A stretch of 64,000 bases of DNA from Porphyrobacter sp. (lineage in GTDB: Bacteria > Pseudomonadota > Alphaproteobacteria > Sphingomonadales > Sphingomonadaceae). Shown here piece after piece: positions 58,536 to 64,000 of the stretch. Every line of letters begins with the position of its first letter. The stretch's first letter is position 1. The notes beneath the pieces are model-generated. The model did no database searches, was not told where the DNA came from, and saw only the letters and a program-made list of their open reading frames with translations. Location of the stretch: NCBI GenBank assembly GCA_016125555.1, contig WGLN01000010.1:1-64000 (forward strand). Reading direction: 5' to 3'. The translations under genes were made by a program, and so were the position numbers.

Positions 58536-60754
58536 TCGCCCTCGCTCTTCGGCGCCATGCCCATCTGCCACAGGATGAAGGCGTATTCCTCCGCCGTCTC
58601 CTTGAGGCTGTTCCAGCGGCCCGACTGCCCGCCGTGGCCCGCGCCCATGTTGGTCTTGAGCAGCAGCAGGTTGTCGTCGGTCTTCACGTCGCGCAGCTTG
58701 GCGACCCACTTGGCGGGTTCCCAATAGGTCACGCGGGGATCGTTGAGCCCGGCGGTCACCATCATCGGCGGGTAGTCCTGCGCGACCGTCTGGTCATAGG
58801 GCGAATAGGACAGCATGTAAGCGAAGGCCGCCTTGTCGGTGATCGGGTTGCCCCATTCCTGCCACTCGCCCGGGGTCAGCGGCAGTTTTGCGTTGAGCAT
58901 GGTGTTGAGCACGTCGACGAAAGGCACGTGGGCCACCACCGCGCCATATTGCGCCGGATCCTGATTCACCACCGCCCCCATCAGCTCGCCGCCCGCCGAG
59001 CCGCCGCTCGCGGTGACCATGCCTTCCGCGGTGTAGCCCTTGGCGATCAGGCCCCGGCCCGCATCGACGAAATCGTTGAAGGTGTTGGTCCGCTCGAACA
59101 GCTTGCCCTGCAGATACCAGCGCCGCCCGAGATCGTCGCCGCCGCGGATATGCGCGATGGCATAGGCGAAGCCGCGGTCGACGAGGCTGAGGCGCGAGGT
59201 CGAGAAGCCCGGCGGGATGGCGTAGCCATAGGCGCCATAGGCATAAAGGTGGAGCGGCCCCGGCCCTTCGATGCCCTGCTTCTTGAGGATCTCGGCGCGG
59301 TCCTTCCTCATCAGCACGCTGACCGGCACCATCGTCCCGTCGCGCGCCTCGATCATCACCCGCTCGGTGACATATTGCGAGGCGTCGTAGCCGCTCGGGA
59401 TTTCCTGGGTCTTGAGCGTCTCGAGCGCGCCGGTCTTGACGTGGTAGTCGTAGACCGTGCTCGGCGTCACCATCGACTGGTAGGACAGGCGCAGCGTGTC
59501 GACGTCATATTCAGGATTGTTCGAGAGGCCCGCGGTGTAGCTCGCCTCGGGGAAGGCGATGGGCTTGGCCAGCGTCGGATTGGCGTAGTCGCGCAGTTCG
59601 ACCTGGTCGAGCCCATTGCGGCGCCCCTCGGTGACGAGGAAGTCCTTGAACAGCTCGAAGCCGGTCAGGTAGTAATCGTCCGAGCCCGCGATCACCGTCT
59701 GCCAGTCGCCCGGCTTGTCGAGCGTCGCCTTGGCGAGGCGGAAGTTGATGTGGTCGTCATTGGTCCACACCCACAAGGTTCCGTCGCGCACGTCCACCCC
59801 GTATTCGACGCCCTTCTGCCGCGGCTTGACGAGGATCGGGGTGGCGGTCGGGTCGGCGGCGGGGACGAGGCGCACTTCGCTGGTCTCGTTGTCGCCGGTC
59901 GAAATGATCAGCCAGTCCTCCTGCGCCGAGAGCGAGGCTCCGACGCCGAAGCTCTGGTCCTCCTCCTTGTAGAGCGTCTTGTCCTCGGATGTCGGCGTGC
60001 CGATCACGTGCAGCTTCGCCTCGAGCGTGCGCCATTCCTCGGTCGAGGGGCCGTAGACCAGCGCTGTGTCACCCGCGACCCAGACGAGGTCGGTGCGCAC
60101 CTCCTCGATCGTGTCGGGCAGCAGCTCGCCGGTCTCGAGGTCCTTGATCCGCGCGACGTAGCGCTCCGAGCCGTTGGTGTCGGTCGAAAAAGCGAGATAG
60201 CGCCCGCTCTTGCTCACCGATGCGGTGCCGAGGCGGAAATATTCGTGGCCCTCGGCAAGCGCGTTCTCGTCGAGGATCAGCTGCGGCTCGCCCCCGGCGA
60301 CGGGCTTGCGGTAATGCTTGCGATACTGCGCGCCTTCCTCGAACTCCGACCAGTAGAGGAAGTCGCCGTCCTTCTGCGGCACGGTGGAATCGTCTTCCTT
60401 GATGCGCGCGCGCATCTCCTTGAACAGCGCCTCGGTCAGCGGCTCCTGCGCGGCCATGTTGGCCTCGAAATAGGCGTTCTCGGCCTTGACGTAGTCGAGC
60501 ACGTCCGCGTCATCGACCACCGGGTAGGACTTGTCGTAGAGCCAATCATAGGGGTCCTCGATGGTGATCCCGTGGTGGCTGTAGGAATGCGGGCGCTTCT
60601 CGGCGACCGGGGGCTTCATGTCACTGGCGGCGGGCTTTGCGGGTGTGGTCACGCGGGACTGGTCCTCACTGTTTTCCGCCACGGCGGCGGCGGGCAGGAA
60701 CGTGGTGGCGGCGAGCGCGCTCGCAAGGGCGATGGCGCTGATACGGTCGTTCAT
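58532..60754 (-). CDS. S9A prolyl oligopeptidase/oligopeptidase B-like peptidase, exported
   Basis: The 740-residue serine peptidase has a signal peptide (MNDRISAIALASALAATTFL), a seven-bladed propeller in the middle, and a C-terminal alpha/beta domain with the catalytic Ser in TASGGSAGGELMG, Asp in NDPRVTYWEP and His in NMGAGHGGQSGR. Exported oligopeptidase B-like enzymes cut short basic or proline peptides in the periplasm. The ATG at 60754 has GAGGAA 9 nt upstream; the upstream 30-residue extension is not conserved. Confidence 0.92.
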   Translation of the reverse strand: MNDRISAIALASALAATTFLPAAAVAENSEDQSRVTTPAKPAASDMKPPVAEKRPHSYSHHGITIEDPYDWLYDKSYPVVDDADVLDYVKAENAYFEANMAAQEPLTEALFKEMRARIKEDDSTVPQKDGDFLYWSEFEEGAQYRKHYRKPVAGGEPQLILDENALAEGHEYFRLGTASVSKSGRYLAFSTDTNGSERYVARIKDLETGELLPDTIEEVRTDLVWVAGDTALVYGPSTEEWRTLEAKLHVIGTPTSEDKTLYKEEDQSFGVGASLSAQEDWLIISTGDNETSEVRLVPAADPTATPILVKPRQKGVEYGVDVRDGTLWVWTNDDHINFRLAKATLDKPGDWQTVIAGSDDYYLTGFELFKDFLVTEGRRNGLDQVELRDYANPTLAKPIAFPEASYTAGLSNNPEYDVDTLRLSYQSMVTPSTVYDYHVKTGALETLKTQEIPSGYDASQYVTERVMIEARDGTMVPVSVLMRKDRAEILKKQGIEGPGPLHLYAYGAYGYAIPPGFSTSRLSLVDRGFAYAIAHIRGGDDLGRRWYLQGKLFERTNTFNDFVDAGRGLIAKGYTAEGMVTASGGSAGGELMGAVVNQDPAQYGAVVAHVPFVDVLNTMLNAKLPLTPGEWQEWGNPITDKAAFAYMLSYSPYDQTVAQDYPPMMVTAGLNDPRVTYWEPAKWVAKLRDVKTDDNLLLLKTNMGAGHGGQSGRWNSLKETAEEYAFILWQMGMAPKSEGE

Positions 60755-60876
60755 CGGGTGGCATTCCTCTGGTGCGCCCGGGTGGAAAGGCGCGGGCTTT
60801 GGGCCTATGTTGTGCGCTTCTAGAGAACCATTCCCGCGCGGCAAGTGCCCCGCGCCGAAACCCGAGGAACGATGAC

Positions 60877-62685
60877 ATGCTGATGCAGACCCATGAAGCC
60901 CGCCTTGCCGCCCTGCGCGAGGAATTGAAGCGGCGCGGGGTGGACGGCTTCATCGTCCCGATCAGCGACGAGCACATGAGCGAATATGTCGGCGACTATG
61001 CCCAGCGATTGGGCTGGCTGACCGGCTTCGGCGGCTCGGCGGGTTTCGCCGCGGTGACGCTGACGAGCGCGGCGATCTTCGTCGACGGGCGTTACACCGT
61101 GCAGGTGAGGGAGCAGGTCGACGGGCAATTGTTCGACTACAAGTCCGTGCCCGCCGACAGCCTCGGCGGCTGGCTTGCCGAGGTTTGCGAGGCGGGCGCC
61201 AGGATCGCCTACGACCCGTGGCTCCACACCTGGGCCTTCGTCGAGGCGCTCGAAAAGCAGGTCGAGCCCAAGGGGATCGCGCTGGTCCCGGCGGACAGCA
61301 ACCCGATCGACGCCGTATGGGCCGATCGCCCCGCGCCCTCGGGTGCGGCGGCGCTGGTCTACGAGAACGACCTCGCCGGCCAGACCTCGGCGGAAAAGCG
61401 CGCGGCGGTCGCCGACTGGCTGGAGCGCCACGGGCATGACGCGGTGGTGATCCCGGCGCTCGATTCGATCGCCTGGCTGCTCAACATCCGCGGCGCCGAC
61501 GTGCCGCACACGCCGGTCGCCCTGTCCTACGTGATCGCGCATAAGGACGGCAGCGCCGAGCTGTTCATCGCGCCCGAGAAGGTGACGCCCGAACTGACCC
61601 GCCACCTCGGCAACGCGGTGACCATCCGCGAACGCAGCGCCTTCGAAGGCGCGCTGAAGGGCGAACTTGCGGGCAAGAGCGTCAGCCTCGATCCCGATTT
61701 CGCGGTGGTCGGCATCGCGCAGGGCCTGCGTGAAGGCGGCGCGAAGTTCGCCTTCCGGCAGGACCCGACGATCCTTGCCAAGGCGATCAAGAACCCCGCC
61801 GAACAACAGGGCCACCGCGACGCGCAGGCGCGCGACGGGGCGGCGGTGAGCCGCTTCCTGCGCTGGATCGAGAACGAAGCGCCGAAGGGCGGGGTGGACG
61901 AGCTGTCCGCGGCCGCCAAGCTTGCGGAGTTCCGGGCGCAGGACCCGGGCCTCAGGGACCTCAGCTTCGACACCATCTCCGCCGCCGCGGGCCACGCCGC
62001 GCTACCGCACTACAAGGTGGACGAGGACAGCAATATCGCGATCCCGCCCTCCTCGATCTACCTCGTCGATTCGGGCGGGCAATATCCGGGCGGCACCACC
62101 GACATCACCCGCACCGTGTGGGTCGGCCCGGGAGAGCCGACGCAGGAAATGCGCGACCGTTTCACCCGCGTGCTCAAGGGCCACATCCAGATCGACCGCG
62201 CGGTGTTCCCGCAGGGCACCTGCGGCGGGCAGCTCGACGTGCTGGCACGGCAATATCTGTGGGAAGCGGGCGTCGATTACGCCCACGGAACGGGGCACGG
62301 GGTGGGCAGCTTCCTCGGCGTCCACGAAGGCCCGCAGCGCATCGCCAAGCCGGGCGGCGGGCAGGCTGGCACCGCGCAGGAGCTGTTCGCCGGCATGATC
62401 CTCTCGAACGAGCCGGGCTATTACAAGCCGGGCGAATTCGGCATCCGGATCGAGAACCTCGTGCTGACCGAGGAACGGCAGATCGAGGGGATGGAGGGCC
62501 GCTGGCTCGGCTTCGAGACGCTGACCTTCGTGCCGATCGATAGGAAGCTGATCGACGTGAGCCTGCTGACGGCGGAGGAAATCGCGTGGCTCGACGCCTA
62601 TCACGCGAAGGTGCGCGAAGTGCTGGCCCCGCAGCTCTCGGGCGAGGACCTCGCGTGGGTCGAGCGCGAGACGGCGCCGCTGTGA
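60877..62685 (+). CDS. Aminopeptidase P-type (M24B) metallopeptidase
   Basis: The 602-residue enzyme has two N-terminal creatinase-like domains and a C-terminal pita-bread domain with ligands in LVDSGGQYPGGTTDITRTV (two Asp), HGTGHGVGSF (His), LSNEPGYYKP (Glu) and IRIENLVL (Glu). It would cleave N-terminal Xaa-Pro bonds in the cytoplasm. The three-domain length fits the large aminopeptidase P form. GAGGAAC precedes the ATG at 60877. It is divergent from the oligopeptidase. Confidence 0.92.
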   Translation: MLMQTHEARLAALREELKRRGVDGFIVPISDEHMSEYVGDYAQRLGWLTGFGGSAGFAAVTLTSAAIFVDGRYTVQVREQVDGQLFDYKSVPADSLGGWLAEVCEAGARIAYDPWLHTWAFVEALEKQVEPKGIALVPADSNPIDAVWADRPAPSGAAALVYENDLAGQTSAEKRAAVADWLERHGHDAVVIPALDSIAWLLNIRGADVPHTPVALSYVIAHKDGSAELFIAPEKVTPELTRHLGNAVTIRERSAFEGALKGELAGKSVSLDPDFAVVGIAQGLREGGAKFAFRQDPTILAKAIKNPAEQQGHRDAQARDGAAVSRFLRWIENEAPKGGVDELSAAAKLAEFRAQDPGLRDLSFDTISAAAGHAALPHYKVDEDSNIAIPPSSIYLVDSGGQYPGGTTDITRTVWVGPGEPTQEMRDRFTRVLKGHIQIDRAVFPQGTCGGQLDVLARQYLWEAGVDYAHGTGHGVGSFLGVHEGPQRIAKPGGGQAGTAQELFAGMILSNEPGYYKPGEFGIRIENLVLTEERQIEGMEGRWLGFETLTFVPIDRKLIDVSLLTAEEIAWLDAYHAKVREVLAPQLSGEDLAWVERETAPL

Positions 62686-62800
62686 TCTTCATAGCCGCCT
62701 CCCCGAGGGAAGGGGGGCGCTTGCTGGCGCGGGTTCGTTCCTGTAATGTTCCACCATTGGCGAGTCGCGTCGCGCGGCTCTGCCCAAGGGAGGAACCAAG

Positions 62801-63193
62801 ATGATCGGCTACGTCACTCTCGGCACCAACGACCTGCCGCGCGCCGCCGCGTTCTATGATGCGATCGCGGCGCATTTCGGGCTCGGGCGGATGATGGAAT
62901 TCGACCAGTTCATCGCCTGGGGCGAGATGGGCGGTGCACCCGGCATTGCCGCGACCAGGCCCTATGACGGCGGCGAGGCGACGGTCGGCAACGGGGTCAT
63001 GGTCGCACTCGAGGCGAAGAGCCCCGAACAGGTCGACGCGATCTATGCGACTGCCATGGCCCACGGCGGCAGCGACGAGGGCGCGCCCGGCCCGCGCGGG
63101 GACGACGGCTTCTACGCCGCCTATTTCCGCGATCCCGATGGCAACAAGCTCAATGCCTTCTGCATGGTCGCCCCCGAGGGCGCGGGCGCATGA
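62801..63193 (+). CDS. VOC/glyoxalase-like protein
   Basis: A 130-residue protein beginning IGYVTLGTNDLPRAAAFYDAIAAHFG and ending FRDPDGNKLNAFCM, the two halves of a glyoxalase/bleomycin-resistance fold. Some metal positions are replaced (for example Thr and Gln), so enzymatic activity is not certain. GGGAGGAACC precedes the ATG. Its stop overlaps the cupin start as ATGA. Confidence 0.85.
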   Translation: MIGYVTLGTNDLPRAAAFYDAIAAHFGLGRMMEFDQFIAWGEMGGAPGIAATRPYDGGEATVGNGVMVALEAKSPEQVDAIYATAMAHGGSDEGAPGPRGDDGFYAAYFRDPDGNKLNAFCMVAPEGAGA

Positions 63194-63603
63194 GCGCGCC
63201 GAAACTCGCGGAGCGGTTCATCCATCTCGGGCTCGGGGCCAAGGCGGTCGAGCAGCCGCCCTTCACCGGGCTCGATTGGTACGAAGGCTATGGCGCCCGC
63301 CATGGCGCGGACGGCGCGGAGGGGCGGCTGGTCTCGCAACACGCCTTCACCGAAAGCTGGACCTCGTGGGAGATGCACCCCGCTGGCGACGAGGTGGTGA
63401 TCTGCACCGCCGGCGCGCTGGTGCTGGTGCAGGAACAGGCCGACGGCACGCACACACGCACCGCGCTGGCGGCGGGCGAATATACGATCAATCCGCCCGG
63501 CGTGTGGCACACCGCCGATGTGCCGGAGAGCGCCACCGCGATCTTCATCACCGCGGGCGAGGGCACGCAGCACCGCCCGCGCACCTGTCGAAACGGCGCC
63601 TGA
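63190..63603 (+). CDS. Cupin-domain protein
   Basis: The 137-residue protein has a single cupin domain: WEMHPAGDEVVICTAGALVLV, then INPPGVWHTADV, giving the conserved His/Glu metal pattern in part (EMHPAGDEV, VWHTAD). It is translationally coupled to the VOC gene through ATGA, so the two may act on one pathway. Its substrate is unknown. Confidence 0.82.
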   Translation: MSAPKLAERFIHLGLGAKAVEQPPFTGLDWYEGYGARHGADGAEGRLVSQHAFTESWTSWEMHPAGDEVVICTAGALVLVQEQADGTHTRTALAAGEYTINPPGVWHTADVPESATAIFITAGEGTQHRPRTCRNGA

Positions 63604-63683
63604 CGCACGATTGGCGCCCGGTTTCGCCCGGGTTAGACCCCATTTCGCGCGGGCTGGGCGGGTTTTGGCCCGACCTGGCGCGA

Positions 63684-63699
63684 TGTTTCACGTGGAACA
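63684..63699. promoter_or_regulatory. parS-like ParB-binding site
   Basis: TGTTTCACGTGGAACA matches the parS pattern GTTnCACGTGnAAC in full and differs from the consensus TGTTTCACGTGAAACA by one base. It lies in the gap between the cupin gene and the HerA-like gene. ParB spreads from such sites, which cluster near the chromosome origin. Confidence 0.75.
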
Positions 63700-63718
63700 T
63701 CGCACCCCGCGCCGCCCT

Positions 63719-64000
63719 TCAGCGCATCAGCCCGCCGAGCAGGTTGCGCACGAAGGCGGTCGCCCCGGTGCGCAGCGGATCGGCACTCGACTTCTTGCCG
63801 AGCACCGTCGCGACCGCGATCGAGGTCAGCGAGCCGGCTGCGGCGGTCATCGCGCTCTTGCCCGCCTTCTCCCACATGGACGGCGTGCGGCGCTCGCGCT
63901 TGGCGACCTCTTCCCTGCCCTTCTCGGCCACCTCGGTCGCCGTCGCCGCCGCATCGGCGGCCTTGGCGGCGAGCACTTCGGCTGCGCTCTCGCGGTCGAC
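63719..64000 (-). CDS. HerA-like ATPase (DUF853), C-terminal fragment
   Basis: The frame is open through the right edge, so the 5' part is missing. The visible 93 residues have an acidic-basic linker followed by SMWEKAGKSAMTAAAGSLTS and end in ATAFVRNLLGGLMR, the typical C-terminus of DUF853/YjgR-type HerA-like ATPases. The GTG at 63976 is not the true start. The Walker motifs lie outside the window. Confidence 0.6.
   Translation of the reverse strand, partial: VDRESAAEVLAAKAADAAATATEVAEKGREEVAKRERRTPSMWEKAGKSAMTAAAGSLTSIAVATVLGKKSSADPLRTGATAFVRNLLGGLMR

Noticed and set aside
58634..60823. Long plus-strand frame opposite the oligopeptidase
   Set aside because: The opposite strand encodes a complete S9 peptidase with all catalytic residues; this frame has none.

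Overview
The window is GC-rich (about 66-68 % by eye) and densely packed with short intergenic gaps. It looks like a chromosomal segment of an alphaproteobacterium of the order Sphingomonadales, most likely an Erythrobacteraceae-type organism. The basis is the combination of UrcA, YceI, DUF2147 and GumN-type secreted proteins, large TonB-dependent receptors, leucine and fatty-acid catabolic genes, and GANTC clusters. No rRNA, tRNA or CRISPR array was seen.

Layout. 1-3 kb is accessory DNA: the end of an IS3-type insertion sequence, a hypothetical gene, dispersed palindromes, and an AT-rich two-gene cassette (a ComF-like phosphoribosyltransferase with two frameshifts, translationally coupled to a DprA/SLOG protein). 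3-7 kb is a ribonucleotide reductase cluster on the minus strand (nrdA, a PilZ protein, a small membrane protein, nrdB), followed by an intergenic region rich in GANTC sites. 7-20 kb holds housekeeping and small secreted-protein genes (DUF421, alpha/beta hydrolase, GumN-like, nadB, an ABC ATPase, zinc-finger proteins, a nitronate monooxygenase-type enzyme, YceI, guaA, UrcA). 20-29 kb carries an acyl-CoA synthetase, an M20 peptidase, gyrB, an AI-2E family transporter, an M50-type membrane protein, a SnoaL protein and a TetR regulator. 29-36 kb has an acyltransferase, the leucine-degradation pair (ivd and a methylcrotonyl-CoA carboxylase beta-type gene, with an AT-richer small membrane gene between them) and a betaine-type ABC transporter. 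36-39 kb has lgt followed by a remarkable fusion of a 360-residue charged helical repeat with a MidA/NDUFAF7-type methyltransferase. 39-54 kb has a second acyl-CoA synthetase, glnD, two TonB receptors, yggS, thiE, ftsK and two small membrane genes. 54-64 kb has pstS, a membrane diguanylate cyclase, a coupled prolyl oligopeptidase/membrane protein/thioesterase set, an M24 aminopeptidase, VOC and cupin genes, a parS-like site and the end of a HerA-like ATPase gene.

How it works together. Candidate PHO boxes lie upstream of both pstS and the TonB receptor at 50.6 kb, suggesting one phosphate-starvation response that covers outer-membrane and inner-membrane uptake. A near-perfect parS suggests an origin-proximal position. 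The best candidates for undescribed biology are the PRTase-DprA cassette, the helix-methyltransferase fusion, the PhoB-linked receptor, and two small AT-richer membrane genes that each overlap a non-ATG start of the next gene by 4 nt.
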